NCBI RefSeq assembly: GCF_012223425.1 | Contig: NZ_CP038799.1 | Location: 496,001-560,000, forward strand | Length of the DNA: 64,000 nt | Source: Mycolicibacterium frederiksbergense | Lineage (GTDB): Bacteria > Actinomycetota > Actinomycetes > Mycobacteriales > Mycobacteriaceae | Direction of reading: 5' to 3' | In this document: piece after piece, positions 16,615-24,955 of the stretch | How positions within the stretch are numbered: the first letter of the stretch is position 1 | How the letters are laid out: every line of letters begins with the position of its first letter | Translations under genes and position numbers: made by a program | Notes under the pieces: model-generated | Told to the model about the DNA's origin: nothing | The model's input: the letters and a program-made list of their open reading frames with translations, nothing else | Database searches by the model: none

Positions 16615-16662
16615 CCGCTGACAGTACGGCAGTGCTGGTTCGGCATACAAGTGTCCGGTGTT

Positions 16663-16701
16663 GCCATATGCCGATGGGGTAATGCAATATGCACATATGG
16701 C
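16663..16701. promoter_or_regulatory. Inverted CATATGGC half-sites upstream of the TetR gene
   Basis: GCCATATG at 16663-16670 and CATATGGC at 16694-16701 form an inverted repeat with a 23-base spacer in the divergent region before the TetR start. Possible autoregulatory operator; the wide spacing makes this uncertain. Confidence 0.3.
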
Positions 16702-16739
16702 TCGCCGGGGGCGAGCCTGTGAAGCGGGGGTTTCCAGAC

Positions 16740-16982
16740 GTGAATTCGGCACTGCGACAGCAGATCCAATCGGCATGCGACGCGGTGTACCGCGACCCGG
16801 ATGACACCGGCGCCGTGGAGCGCTTGCGCGGCCTGCTCGGCGCCCCGACCGCGGTGTCCCACGCGAATTGGCGCCGGCTGGTGAAGCTGGCCTGCGACAA
16901 GCTGTACGACTCGCCCGAGGACCAGGACTCCCGCGATCTGCTGCTGGTCTTACTGACCGCCCGCGGATCGGCCACACTGTAG
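16740..16982 (+). CDS. Small conserved-type hypothetical protein
   Basis: About 80 residues (NSALRQQIQSACDAVYRDPDD to VLLTARGSATL), helical and soluble with a Trp-containing middle (NWRRLVKLACDKLY). GTG 16740 is chosen as the point where the sequence becomes protein-like. An ATG at 16689 is in frame, but the intervening DNA folds into a GGCTCGCC/GGCGAGCC hairpin. It ends 2 bases before the MarR start, so the two are probably cotranscribed. Family not recognised. Confidence 0.55.
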   Translation: MNSALRQQIQSACDAVYRDPDDTGAVERLRGLLGAPTAVSHANWRRLVKLACDKLYDSPEDQDSRDLLLVLLTARGSATL

Positions 16983-16984
16983 GA

Positions 16985-17491
16985 GTGACGGCGAAAAAGC
17001 GGGACACATCAACAAAACAGGACTGGCTGACCCCGCAACAGCAACGCGCATGGATCGCCTACATGCGGGTGCAGCTCCGGATGAACTACGAGATGAACCG
17101 CCAGCTGCAGGCCGATTCGGACCTGTCGCTGTCCGATTACGACGTGCTGGTGGCCCTCAGCGGTAACCGCGACCAGTCGATGCGGGTCAGTGATCTGGCC
17201 GCCCACATCGGGTGGGAGCGCAGCAGGCTGTCACACCAGTTACGCCGCATGGAGGAACGCGGCCTCACCGAACGCCGGCCCAGCACGCAAGACGGCCGCA
17301 CCAGCAATGTCGTGCTGACCGAGCGGGGCCGCGCCGCCATCACCGACGCCGCACCCGCGCACGTCGACCTGGTGCGCAGCCTGTTCTTCGACCCGCTGCC
17401 GGACAATCTGCTCGCCCCGTTCACCGCGGCGCTGGAACATATTCACGTCAATCTCAACCTGAACAGTTCGCTACCGCCCGCGCCGCGCTAG
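16985..17491 (+). CDS. MarR-family transcriptional regulator
   Basis: A 168-residue winged-helix regulator. Residues 60-125 carry the MarR core: LSDYDVLVALSGN, VSDLAAHIGWERSRLSHQLRRMEERGL, and the wing RRPSTQDGRTSNVVLTERGR. The GTG start follows a TAGGA ribosome site. Two copies of GTGA-N4-TCAC lie downstream, just before each of the next two genes, and are good candidates for its operators. That would make the NTF2-like protein and the SDR its regulon. Ligand unknown; the aromatic/phenolic class is common for the family. Confidence 0.85.
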   Translation: MTAKKRDTSTKQDWLTPQQQRAWIAYMRVQLRMNYEMNRQLQADSDLSLSDYDVLVALSGNRDQSMRVSDLAAHIGWERSRLSHQLRRMEERGLTERRPSTQDGRTSNVVLTERGRAAITDAAPAHVDLVRSLFFDPLPDNLLAPFTAALEHIHVNLNLNSSLPPAPR

Positions 17492-17497
17492 GCTTGA

Positions 17498-17509
17498 GTG
17501 AAATATCAC
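17498..17509. promoter_or_regulatory. Candidate MarR operator 1
   Basis: GTGAAATATCAC, inverted GTGA/TCAC half-sites with a 4-base spacer, 18 bases before the NTF2-like gene. The same half-sites and spacing recur before the SDR gene. Confidence 0.5.
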
Positions 17510-17526
17510 CCACTTGGAGGTCGTTC

Positions 17527-17886
17527 ATGAGCGACGCAATCACCCGCCTGATGGAAGCCAACCTGCTGGCCGTCTTCGATGAGCGTGACCCGCAGCGCCG
17601 CGCCGCGGCGATCGCCACCACCTACTCCCCCACGGTGCAGTGGTTTGACGACGAAGGCGTCGCCACCGGCCACCAGGAACTGGACGCCAAGGCCGCCGAA
17701 CTGCAGGGAAAGCTCACCGGCCTGCACTTCGTCCCCGCGGGACCCGTCCGCCAGACCCGCGGTCTGGGTTTTCTGGCCTGGGAGGTGCGCACCCCGGATG
17801 ACACCGCGGTGGCATCGGGCTTCGACGTCGCGGAGATCGCCGAGGACCGCATCGTGAAGCTGTGGACCATCCTGACCCAGGAATAG
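17527..17886 (+). CDS. NTF2/SnoaL-like protein
   Basis: A 119-residue protein with the cone-shaped NTF2-like fold pattern: N-terminal helices (ITRLMEANLLAVFDERDPQRRAAA in two parts), YSPTVQWFDDEGVATGHQELDAKAAEL, then strands ending DVAEIAEDRIVKLWTIL. ATG at 17527 preceded by TTGGAGG. Such proteins act as small hydrolases, isomerases or binding proteins. Position between a MarR gene and an SDR, with shared operator-like sites, suggests a detoxification role. No catalytic residues can be assigned. Confidence 0.75.
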   Translation: MSDAITRLMEANLLAVFDERDPQRRAAAIATTYSPTVQWFDDEGVATGHQELDAKAAELQGKLTGLHFVPAGPVRQTRGLGFLAWEVRTPDDTAVASGFDVAEIAEDRIVKLWTILTQE

Positions 17887-17899
17887 GTGACACATCACC
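17886..17899. promoter_or_regulatory. Candidate MarR operator 2
   Basis: GGTGACACATCACC, a 14-bp inverted repeat containing the same GTGA-N4-TCAC core as the site at 17498, positioned just after the NTF2-like stop and 51 bases before the SDR start. Confidence 0.5.
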
Positions 17900-17950
17900 C
17901 ATGTTGCACCGGGCGGACCGTATGAACCTGACATGAAACGGAGCCCGATC

Positions 17951-18697
17951 ATGGGACAACTCGACGGCAAGACCGCACTGGTGACCGGCGGAACATCCGG
18001 CATCGGCCTGGCCACCGCCCACCGCTTCGCCGCCGAAGGCGCCTACGTCTTCATCACCGGCCGCGACCGCGCCCGCCTCGACGAGGCCACCGCGACGATC
18101 GGCGAGAACGCCCGCGGCGTCCAGGGCGATATCAGCAACCCCGATGATCTCGACACCCTCGCCGCCGAAATCGGTGCGCACGGAAAGGGTCTCGACGTCA
18201 TCTTCGCCAATGCCGGAGGCGGTGACTTCGCCACCCTGCCCGACGTCACCGTCGAGCACTACCGGAACAACTTCGACCGCAACGTCGCCGGCACCGTGTT
18301 CACCGTGCAGAAGACGCTGCCGCTGCTCAACGACGGGGCCTCCATCGTGCTGGCCGGCTCCACCGCTGCCACCGAGGGGGTGCCGGCGTTCGGCATGTAC
18401 GCCGCCTCCAAGGCCGCGATCCGCTCGCTGGGGCGCACCTGGGCCGCCGAACTGGTCGACCGCAAGATCCGGGTCAACACCATCATCCCGGGCCCCATCG
18501 AAACCCCCGGGCTGGCCGGTCTGGCTGAAGCCGGACAAGAGCAGGACCTGTTGGACGGCATGGCCGCCGGGGTACCGATGAAGCGCCTGGGCCACGTCGA
18601 CGAGATCGCCTCGGCCGTCCTGTTTCTGGCCTCGGACCAGAGCAGCTACATGACCGGCGCCGAGTTGGCCGTCGACGGCGGACAGCTACAGTTGTAG
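17951..18697 (+). CDS. Short-chain dehydrogenase/reductase
   Basis: A 248-residue classical SDR. It has the NAD(P)-binding TGGTSGIG, NAG as FANAGGG, the catalytic Ser in LAGSTAA, the YxxxK pair as MYAASKAA, and the C-terminal YMTGAELAVDGG. ATG 17951 is preferred (GGAG eight bases upstream); ATG 17933 would add six residues. The Arg in ITGRDR after the second strand suggests NADPH preference. Likely under the MarR-like site at 17886. It converges with the VanB-type reductase with a 4-base gap. Substrate unknown. Confidence 0.85.
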   Translation: MGQLDGKTALVTGGTSGIGLATAHRFAAEGAYVFITGRDRARLDEATATIGENARGVQGDISNPDDLDTLAAEIGAHGKGLDVIFANAGGGDFATLPDVTVEHYRNNFDRNVAGTVFTVQKTLPLLNDGASIVLAGSTAATEGVPAFGMYAASKAAIRSLGRTWAAELVDRKIRVNTIIPGPIETPGLAGLAEAGQEQDLLDGMAAGVPMKRLGHVDEIASAVLFLASDQSSYMTGAELAVDGGQLQL

Positions 18698-18701
18698 CGG
18701 C

Positions 18702-19820
18702 TCAGAGGTCGAGCACCAGCCGGCCATCCGCCGACCGCGACACGCACAGCAGCATCTGCCCGAGCTCGCGCTGCTCGTCGGTCAGCAACTGGTCGCGGTG
18801 CTCGACCGCACCGGCCACCACCTGCTGGGCGCAGCTGCCGCAAAACCCTTGCTGGCAGGAGTAACTCACGTCCGGCTTGGCCGAAAGCAGCGCGGCCAGC
18901 GCACTCTGGTCGGCGCGCACGGAGATGACCTCGCCGCTGCCCGCCAACTCCATTTCGAACGGCCGGCCGTCGACCACCGGCACCGGCGAGAAGCGCTCGA
19001 TGTGCAGTTCGGCGCCGTCGGGGACCGCGGCGCGCACCACATCCATCATCGGTGGCGGCCCGCAGGCATACACCGCGGTCCACGGGTTCACGTCGTCGAG
19101 AAGGTCGGCGGGCGTGGGCAATCCGGACACATCGTCGGTGATCACCCGCACCCGGTCACCGAACGCTTCGAGCTCGTCGAGGAACGGCAGGCTGTCGCGG
19201 TGCCTGCCGGTATAGCGCAGCGACCAGTCCATGCCCAGGCGGTCGGCCAGGCGCACCATCGGCAGGATCGGGGTGATCCCGATACCGCCGGCGATGAAAC
19301 GCAGCCGTTCCGAACGGGATCCGGAACCCGGCAGCGGCATCATGAAGGCGTTACGCGGGCCGCTGACCTCGATGACCTGCCCCACGCTCAGTCCGTGCAC
19401 CTCGATGGAAGCGCCGTCCTGGGCCGGGATCTGGCGCACCGCGATGCGGAACTGATCGGGGCGGTCGGGGTCCCCACACAACGAGTACTGCCGGGTGCGC
19501 CCGGACGGCAGGTGCACGTCGATGTGGGCGCCGGCATGCCACTGCGGCAGGTCCGCGCCGTCGGCGGCCACCAGTGTCAGCGCGACGACATCGGGATCGC
19601 GGGCGACGACCGTGCGGGCGTCGACCACCACGGCGCGGCGGTTGGTCCGGCGCGGCAGCTCCGGGGGCTCCTTGTCGCCACCCAGGCGGGTGACCACCGA
19701 CAGAAAATGCGGGACCGCGGTGCCGGCGATCCGGATCAGCAGGTCCGAGGACTTCCCGTACAGCCCCGGCGGCGGCTGCCCCTCGTAGGGCCGAAGGAGT
19801 CGGTTCAGCCGCTCACCCAT
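18702..19820 (-). CDS. VanB-type ferredoxin reductase (FMN/FAD, NAD and 2Fe-2S domains)
   Basis: A 372-residue electron-transfer protein. The flavin-binding barrel contains RQYSLCGDPDRPDQFRIAV, the NAD(P)-binding domain has FIAGGIGITPILPM and YACGPPPMM, and a plant-type 2Fe-2S domain at the C-terminus has CQQGFCGSC plus a distal Cys (LLCVSRS). An unusual N-terminal 40 residues precede the barrel. It overlaps the metal-dependent hydrolase gene upstream by 8 bases, so the pair is an operon and this may be that protein's reductase. It is also the nearest possible electron donor for the P450 at 11125, though 6 kb away. Confidence 0.85.
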   Translation of the reverse strand: MGERLNRLLRPYEGQPPPGLYGKSSDLLIRIAGTAVPHFLSVVTRLGGDKEPPELPRRTNRRAVVVDARTVVARDPDVVALTLVAADGADLPQWHAGAHIDVHLPSGRTRQYSLCGDPDRPDQFRIAVRQIPAQDGASIEVHGLSVGQVIEVSGPRNAFMMPLPGSGSRSERLRFIAGGIGITPILPMVRLADRLGMDWSLRYTGRHRDSLPFLDELEAFGDRVRVITDDVSGLPTPADLLDDVNPWTAVYACGPPPMMDVVRAAVPDGAELHIERFSPVPVVDGRPFEMELAGSGEVISVRADQSALAALLSAKPDVSYSCQQGFCGSCAQQVVAGAVEHRDQLLTDEQRELGQMLLCVSRSADGRLVLDL

Positions 19821-20721
19821 GGGTGGCGCGGGCGGCCGGCGAGGTGGCGAGGTACGCGACGGCCTGGGCGGTGCTGCCCTCGTCGACCGGGTCGTAGTCC
19901 CGGCGCAGCAGCGTCAGCCCGGAGGCACCCAGGTAGCGGAACGTCGGCAGCGCGCCCGTCTTGCCGGACTTGCGCAGCTGCCACAGCAGCCGCGGGTAGC
20001 GCATGTTCGGCAGCGCCGGGTCCTGATGCACCAGGTACTTGGTGCCGCGCAGCATCATGGAAAAGAAAACCGCGCTGACCATCACCCCACCGAGGGCCTG
20101 CGCGACATAGTCCATGCCGAAGTATTTGGCGACGTTGAACGAGACGTGGCGGTGCTCGACCTCTTCGGCGCCGTGCCAGCGGTACAGGTCGGTCAGGGTC
20201 GGGTCGGCGCCCAGCTCATCCCAGCGGTTGTTGAGCGCCCAGTGCCCCAGCACGCCGGTGTAGTGCTCGGCCGCGCACAGGGCGTGGCAGCCCGATTCCA
20301 GCGCCTTGCGCCGGTTGACCGGCTCGGCCTGCTCGACCCGCCGCTCGTACTGGCCGGCCACCCATTCCAGTTGGTCGGTGAACGGCTCCGGGTCGATGCC
20401 GTGCCGGCGCAGGTATTCCTGGAGCACGTTGTCGTGGGTGCGGGCGTGCACCGCCTCCTGGCCGATGAACCCGACGATCTCCTCACGCAGGTGCTCGTCG
20501 CGCACATACACCAGCGAGTCGGACAGCAGTTTGCTGAACCAGCGCTCCGCGACGGGCAGGAACAGGTTCAGCGCGGTGACCGAATGCGAGGCGTATGGGT
20601 CGCCGGGAATCCAGTGCAGCGGCGCGTCTGACCAGTCGAACTGCACGTTGCGGGGGCGCAGGGCGACTTCCTCGGGGGCGAACTTGTCCGCGGCGTCATG
20701 GATCACCCGGTCTTCAGTCAT
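19813..20721 (-). CDS. Putative metal-dependent hydrolase (PF10118-like)
   Basis: A 302-residue helical protein with repeated acidic/His clusters that look like a di-iron or metal site: FIGQEAVHARTHDNVL, CHALCAAEHYTGVLGHW and WHGAEEVEHRHVSFNVA. These resemble ferritin-like carboxylate-His motifs (ExxH pairs). ATG 20721 has an upstream purine-rich site; an ATG at 20754 is in frame. Proteins of this family are annotated as predicted metal-dependent hydrolases, but coupling to a VanB-type reductase by an 8-base overlap would suit a di-iron oxygenase. That reading is inference. Confidence 0.7.
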   Translation of the reverse strand: MTEDRVIHDAADKFAPEEVALRPRNVQFDWSDAPLHWIPGDPYASHSVTALNLFLPVAERWFSKLLSDSLVYVRDEHLREEIVGFIGQEAVHARTHDNVLQEYLRRHGIDPEPFTDQLEWVAGQYERRVEQAEPVNRRKALESGCHALCAAEHYTGVLGHWALNNRWDELGADPTLTDLYRWHGAEEVEHRHVSFNVAKYFGMDYVAQALGGVMVSAVFFSMMLRGTKYLVHQDPALPNMRYPRLLWQLRKSGKTGALPTFRYLGASGLTLLRRDYDPVDEGSTAQAVAYLATSPAARATHG

Positions 20722-20850
20722 CCGGCCACCATTCCCAGCTCCAGCGTTGCTCAAACACGTCCCAGCGAAACGGCTGCCCAGGACAGGTATGCCGCCACTC
20801 TACTGCGCTCCCCCGGTGTCGGAGAGCCCCGCGGGAAGCCCGGCGCGAAC

Positions 20851-21657
20851 TCAGGCCACCTCGTCGGTCCACACCCGGAAACTCGACAGCGTGTTCGCCC
20901 CGAACGCATTGCTCAGCGCGACATCGCCGGCATCGCGGCCCCGCGCGATCAGTACCCGGCCGATGCGCGGCATGTTGTTACGCGCATCGAAGGTGTGCCA
21001 TTGCCCGCCGAGGTAGACCTCGAACCAGGCGGCGAAATCCATCGGACCGTACGGTGGCGGCATGCCGATATCGCCCAGGTAACCGGTGCAGTAGCGGGTC
21101 GGGATGTTCATGCAGCGGCAGAACGCCACCGCCAGGTGCGTGTAATCGCGGCACACGCCGACCCGCCCGGTGAACGCCTCCAGCGCCGTGCGTGTGCTGT
21201 CCGCGCGCTGATAGTCGAACGTGATGTGCCGATGCACGTAGTCACAGATCGCCTGCACCCGGTCCCACCCCGGCGGGGTCTGCCCGAACAGATCCCACGC
21301 CGTCTGCGACAGCCGATCGGTATCGCAGTAACGGCTGCCCAGCAGGAAGATGAGCGTCTCGTCGGGCAGGTCCGGCACCGGCACCTGTTGCGCCCCGGGG
21401 ACCAGGACATCCGGCAGGCCGCTGTCGTTGACCAGAGAGTCCGCCGAGACCCGGGTGCGTCCGGCCGGCGCGACGATCCGGGTGCACCAGTTGCCGAAAT
21501 CGTCGCGGTAGGCCTTCATCGGGACGGCCGGGTCGACCACCAGTACGTCGCGGCCGATCAGGTCGGAGATGCGGGTGAAGTGGACGTTGAGGTTGAAGAT
21601 CATCGGGGTGGGCTGGGGGCAGTCGAAGATCATCTCGAAGCCGACATGGATTTTCAT
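20851..21657 (-). CDS. Transglutaminase-like cysteine peptidase
   Basis: A 268-residue cytosolic protein with the transglutaminase core. Nucleophile Cys is in VGVCRDYTHLAVAFCR, His in QWHTFDARN with Asp four residues on, preceded by the typical CDYVHRHITFDY. The N-terminal 130 residues form the beta-rich domain usual in bacterial COG1305 proteins. The start overlaps the FGase stop by 4 bases. In Anbu operons a transglutaminase is a regular partner, thought to be a peptidase or amidase acting on peptide-like conjugates. It is the last gene of the operon. Confidence 0.85.
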   Translation of the reverse strand: MKIHVGFEMIFDCPQPTPMIFNLNVHFTRISDLIGRDVLVVDPAVPMKAYRDDFGNWCTRIVAPAGRTRVSADSLVNDSGLPDVLVPGAQQVPVPDLPDETLIFLLGSRYCDTDRLSQTAWDLFGQTPPGWDRVQAICDYVHRHITFDYQRADSTRTALEAFTGRVGVCRDYTHLAVAFCRCMNIPTRYCTGYLGDIGMPPPYGPMDFAAWFEVYLGGQWHTFDARNNMPRIGRVLIARGRDAGDVALSNAFGANTLSSFRVWTDEVA

Positions 21658-22385
21658 GGTGTCCTGCCTGTTCTTTCGCGGTGCGGTTCGGGGTCGGTGA
21701 CCGCGTGCAGCGAGTCGATCAGCGCGCGACGCAGCTCGGTGAGGGGCCGGCCGCCGGCGACCACGATGCGCTGGTTGATCTCCAGTTCGATCCCGACGTA
21801 GTCACCCGGCGGGAAACGCTTGCGCAGATGGGAGGTCAGGCCGTCGGCTTTGCCGGCGTACGGGTAGTTGCGCCGCACCCGCAGTTGCGGCGCCACCGCC
21901 GCCAATGATCGCTGCCAGCGCATACCGGTCTCGACCTCCCCGGGCCTGCGCGGGTCATAGAGCAGTCCGACGTCGGTCCGGCGCACCACGCCGTCCAGCT
22001 CCGGGGTGAAGCTGTGCGACGATATGTGGATCACCCGCTGACCGCTGGAAACCGCCTGTGCGACAAGGTGTTCGACCTCGTCACGGTAGGGCCGGTAGTG
22101 CTCCTCGACGATCCGCTCCCGGACCGCCGCCGGTGCCGCACGGGTGATCGGTGAGAAGACGTGCCGGTGTCCCAGCGAGCGGTTCAGGTCGATGAGCAGC
22201 CGGCTCGTCGTCGACGACACCAGCGGCGCCCGGCACGCCGCCGCGAGTGCCTCGGCCATCACCAGGGCACCGGGATCCCAGCCGCGATGGGTATCGAGCA
22301 GGTCGCGGTGCGGGACGAAGAGCGGACGAAACGGCACCGGCACCCCGTTGCCCCCGTGCTCGCAGGTGATCAGCAGGAGGGCCAT
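21654..22385 (-). CDS. N-formylglutamate amidohydrolase-like protein
   Basis: A 243-residue FGase-family zinc amidohydrolase-like protein. Diagnostic parts are LLITCEHGGNGVP at the N-terminus, HRGWDPGA, SRLLIDLNRSLG, VIHISSHSFTPEL and the C-terminal GIELEINQR, which supply candidate zinc and carboxylate-binding residues. It lies 9 bases after the Anbu gene and overlaps the transglutaminase by 4, so all three are one transcript. No histidine-utilisation gene is nearby, so the substrate is probably not N-formylglutamate but a related N-acyl glutamate or glutamyl peptide. That is inferred from context. Confidence 0.85.
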   Translation of the reverse strand: MALLLITCEHGGNGVPVPFRPLFVPHRDLLDTHRGWDPGALVMAEALAAACRAPLVSSTTSRLLIDLNRSLGHRHVFSPITRAAPAAVRERIVEEHYRPYRDEVEHLVAQAVSSGQRVIHISSHSFTPELDGVVRRTDVGLLYDPRRPGEVETGMRWQRSLAAVAPQLRVRRNYPYAGKADGLTSHLRKRFPPGDYVGIELEINQRIVVAGGRPLTELRRALIDSLHAVTDPEPHRERTGRTP

Positions 22386-22394
22386 GGCGGTTGG

Positions 22395-23123
22395 TCACCA
22401 ACGAATTTCGGGCAGCTTGGCGAATACCGTCCGGGTGCCCTCGCTCCAGGCCTCGCCGACCGCGGTGAAGTACGGGTCGCCGTCGTCGAACCGGCGTCGC
22501 CGTTGCACGTGCAGGCTGTCGCGCTGGTAGCTGATGAGGTCGATCGGCATGCCCACCGACAGGTTGCTGCGCATGGTGGAATCGAAGGACACCAGCACGC
22601 ATTTCGTCGCGTCGGCCAGCGAGGTCGCCGGGGTCAGCACCCGGTCCAGAATCGGCTTGCCGTACTTGGCCTCACCGGTCTGCAGGAACAGCGTGTCGGT
22701 GCCCGCTTCGATGAAGTTGCCCTCGGCGTAGATGCGGAACAGCCGCATCGGTTCACCGGCGAGTTGGCCGCCGATGATGAACGAGGCGTTGAAACCGGTC
22801 GGGTTCTTGTTGAGGTAGCCCGCATCGCGTTGCTCGGTCTCGCGCATCGCATCCGAGACCAGCCGGGCGACCTCGAACATGGTCGTGGCGCCGAGGAGGT
22901 TGGTGGGCGCCGGGCCGTCGGCGCAGCGCTGGCGCAGCACGCTGATGATGGCCTGGGTGCCGGCCAGATTGCCCGAGCTCAGCAAGGTGATCACCCGGTC
23001 GCCGGGAGTCTCGAAGACCGACATCTTGCAGAACTTCGCGACGTTGTCGACGCCGGCGTTGGTGCGCGAGTCGGACGCGAAGATGATGCCGTCCTCGAGC
23101 AGTACCCCGATGCAGTAGGTCAT
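22395..23123 (-). CDS. anbu: Anbu, proteasome/HslV-related protease
   Basis: A 242-residue Ntn-hydrolase of the Anbu class. After loss of Met1 the new N-terminus is Thr. With that as residue 1, Asp17 is in FASDSRTN and Lys32 in KFCKM, the expected Thr/Asp/Lys set, and AGVDNVAKF is a recognisable Anbu stretch. No propeptide. Anbu forms self-compartmentalised rings or helical assemblies and typically sits in operons with a transglutaminase, an ATP-grasp protein and an alpha-E protein. Here only the transglutaminase is present, with an FGase-like gene added. First gene of the operon, 125 bases after the GH13 stop. Confidence 0.88.
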   Translation of the reverse strand: MTYCIGVLLEDGIIFASDSRTNAGVDNVAKFCKMSVFETPGDRVITLLSSGNLAGTQAIISVLRQRCADGPAPTNLLGATTMFEVARLVSDAMRETEQRDAGYLNKNPTGFNASFIIGGQLAGEPMRLFRIYAEGNFIEAGTDTLFLQTGEAKYGKPILDRVLTPATSLADATKCVLVSFDSTMRSNLSVGMPIDLISYQRDSLHVQRRRRFDDGDPYFTAVGEAWSEGTRTVFAKLPEIRW

Positions 23124-23248
23124 GAGATACCACAGCCGCACATGCCGATTCCCCGTTCGCAGGACGGGTAGCTCTGACTCGTGGCAGACGACGGCGCGCT
23201 CAGGGCCGGGAGTTGATTCCCCGGCTCGACGCCGTCGGTCCCTCGACT

Positions 23249-24955
23249 CTACGCCGGTCGACGGCCTGCGGCAGCGTGGCAGGCGATCGAGTAGATGCGC
23301 GCATCCCATGCCGGCAACTCCAGCGACGCCGACGCGGCCGGGGTGCCGGGCAGGTTGCCCAGCAGCAGCTGCGCCCCCTCCCATTCCGCGCCGATGTCGA
23401 CGGTGCGGGTGTCGCGGCCGCAGTTGGCGATCACCAGCAGGCGGTGCTCCGCGGTGGCTCTGGTGTAGGCCCAGATCTGCGGGTCGTCGGGAAACAGCGG
23501 TGTGAAGTCGCCCTCGGCGAGGATCGGCAGCTCGTGCCGCAACCGGATCAGCGCCCGATAGTGCGCGAACACCGAATCCGTGGTGGCCGTTTGCACCTCG
23601 GCGTTCAGCCAGCGGTGGTTGGGGTTGACCGGCAGCCACGGCTCGCCGGTGCTGAAGCCCGCGTGCTCGCCCGCGTCCCACTGTATGGGTGTGCGGGCGT
23701 TGTCGCGGCTCATCCGGGCCAGTCCGATCAGCGCCTGCGCGGTGTCACCGCCGCGGGCCAGGACGTCGTCGTAGTAGTTGACCGCCTCGAGATCCCGGTA
23801 GTCCTGCGGGTACCGGAACGGGTGGTTCGTCATGCCGAGTTCTTCACCCTGATAGATGAACGGGGTGCCGCGCATCCCGTGCAGCACGGTGGCCAGCGCC
23901 TTGGCCGAGGCGGCCCAGTACGCGGGATCGTCATCACCGAACCGGGACACCACCCGCGGCTGATCGTGATTGCTCCAGTACAGGCTGTTCCAGCCGGTGT
24001 CGGCGAGCGCGGCCTGCCAGCGGTGCATCGTGGCTTTGAGCGCCACGAGGTCCAGGCCACGGTCCTCGAACTTGTCGGTGGGACTCTGGTCGATCGCCAT
24101 GTGCTCGAACTGGAACACCATGTCCACCTCGCCGCGCGCCGGGTCGGTGTAGAGCCGGGCCTGCTCGGTCGTCACGCCGGGCATCTCACCGACGGTGAGG
24201 TACTCGCCGTCACGGCCGCCGAACACGGTGCGTGTCAGCTCGGCCAGATAGTCGTGCACGCGCGGCCCGTCGGCGAACCCGTCGAAGGCGATGACATGGC
24301 GCTGCAACGGCACGGGCCGTGCGTCGGGCAGCCCGTCGGCCTTGGAGATGAAGTTGATGACGTCCATCCGGAATCCGTCGACACCGCGGTCCAGCCACCA
24401 CACCATGATGTCCTGCACCGCCTTTCGGACCTCTGGGTTGTGCCAGTTCAGATCCGGTTGGGTGCGGTCGAACAGGTGCAGGTAGAACTGTTCGGTGCCG
24501 GGGTCCCAGGTCCAGGCCGGCCCGGAGAAGAACGACCCCCAGTTGTTCGGCTCGACACCGTCGCGGGCATCACGCCAGATGTACCAGTCCCGCTTCGGAT
24601 TATCGGGCGAGGACCGCGATTCGGTGAACCACGGGTGCTCGGCGGAGGTGTGATTGACCACCAGGTCCATCACCAGTTTCATCCCGAGCGCGTGCACCTC
24701 GGCGATCAGGGTGTCGATATCGGCCAGCGTCCCGAACAGCGGATCGATATCACGATAATCGCTGATGTCGTAACCGTTGTCGGCCTGTGGCGAACGGTAG
24801 ACCGGGGACAGCCAGATGACGTCGACGCCGAGCGCGGCGAGGTGATCGAGACGGTGCAGGATGCCGCCTAGGTCTCCGATCCCGTCACCGTCGGAGTCGG
24901 CGAAGCTGCGCGGATAGATCTGGTAGACGACCGCCGATTTCCACCACGGACTCAC
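23249..24955 (-). CDS. GH13 alpha-glucosidase (oligo-1,6-glucosidase-like)
   Basis: A 568-residue glycoside hydrolase with the (beta/alpha)8 GH13 regions in order: DLVVNHTS (region I, about 97-104), DGFRMDV with nucleophile Asp198, GEMPG with acid Glu257, and SNHDQPR with Asp331. The N-terminal VYQIYPRSFADSDGDGIGD includes a calcium-type loop. The length and sequence suit cytosolic alpha-glucosidases acting on short alpha-1,6, alpha-1,4 or trehalose-like sugars. GTG start overlaps the glycosyltransferase stop by 4 bases, so both are made from one mRNA, probably processing or building the same glucan. Confidence 0.88.
   Translation of the reverse strand: MSPWWKSAVVYQIYPRSFADSDGDGIGDLGGILHRLDHLAALGVDVIWLSPVYRSPQADNGYDISDYRDIDPLFGTLADIDTLIAEVHALGMKLVMDLVVNHTSAEHPWFTESRSSPDNPKRDWYIWRDARDGVEPNNWGSFFSGPAWTWDPGTEQFYLHLFDRTQPDLNWHNPEVRKAVQDIMVWWLDRGVDGFRMDVINFISKADGLPDARPVPLQRHVIAFDGFADGPRVHDYLAELTRTVFGGRDGEYLTVGEMPGVTTEQARLYTDPARGEVDMVFQFEHMAIDQSPTDKFEDRGLDLVALKATMHRWQAALADTGWNSLYWSNHDQPRVVSRFGDDDPAYWAASAKALATVLHGMRGTPFIYQGEELGMTNHPFRYPQDYRDLEAVNYYDDVLARGGDTAQALIGLARMSRDNARTPIQWDAGEHAGFSTGEPWLPVNPNHRWLNAEVQTATTDSVFAHYRALIRLRHELPILAEGDFTPLFPDDPQIWAYTRATAEHRLLVIANCGRDTRTVDIGAEWEGAQLLLGNLPGTPAASASLELPAWDARIYSIACHAAAGRRPA

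Noticed and set aside
16615..17007. N-terminal extension of the TetR protein to 343 residues
   Set aside because: The added 130 residues are Arg/Pro/Ser-rich shadow of the MarR-side genes and precede a normal TetR N-terminus.
22395..23123. HslV of an HslUV protease
   Set aside because: Begins MTYCIGVLLEDG with the Anbu pattern rather than TTIV, and no hslU is present.
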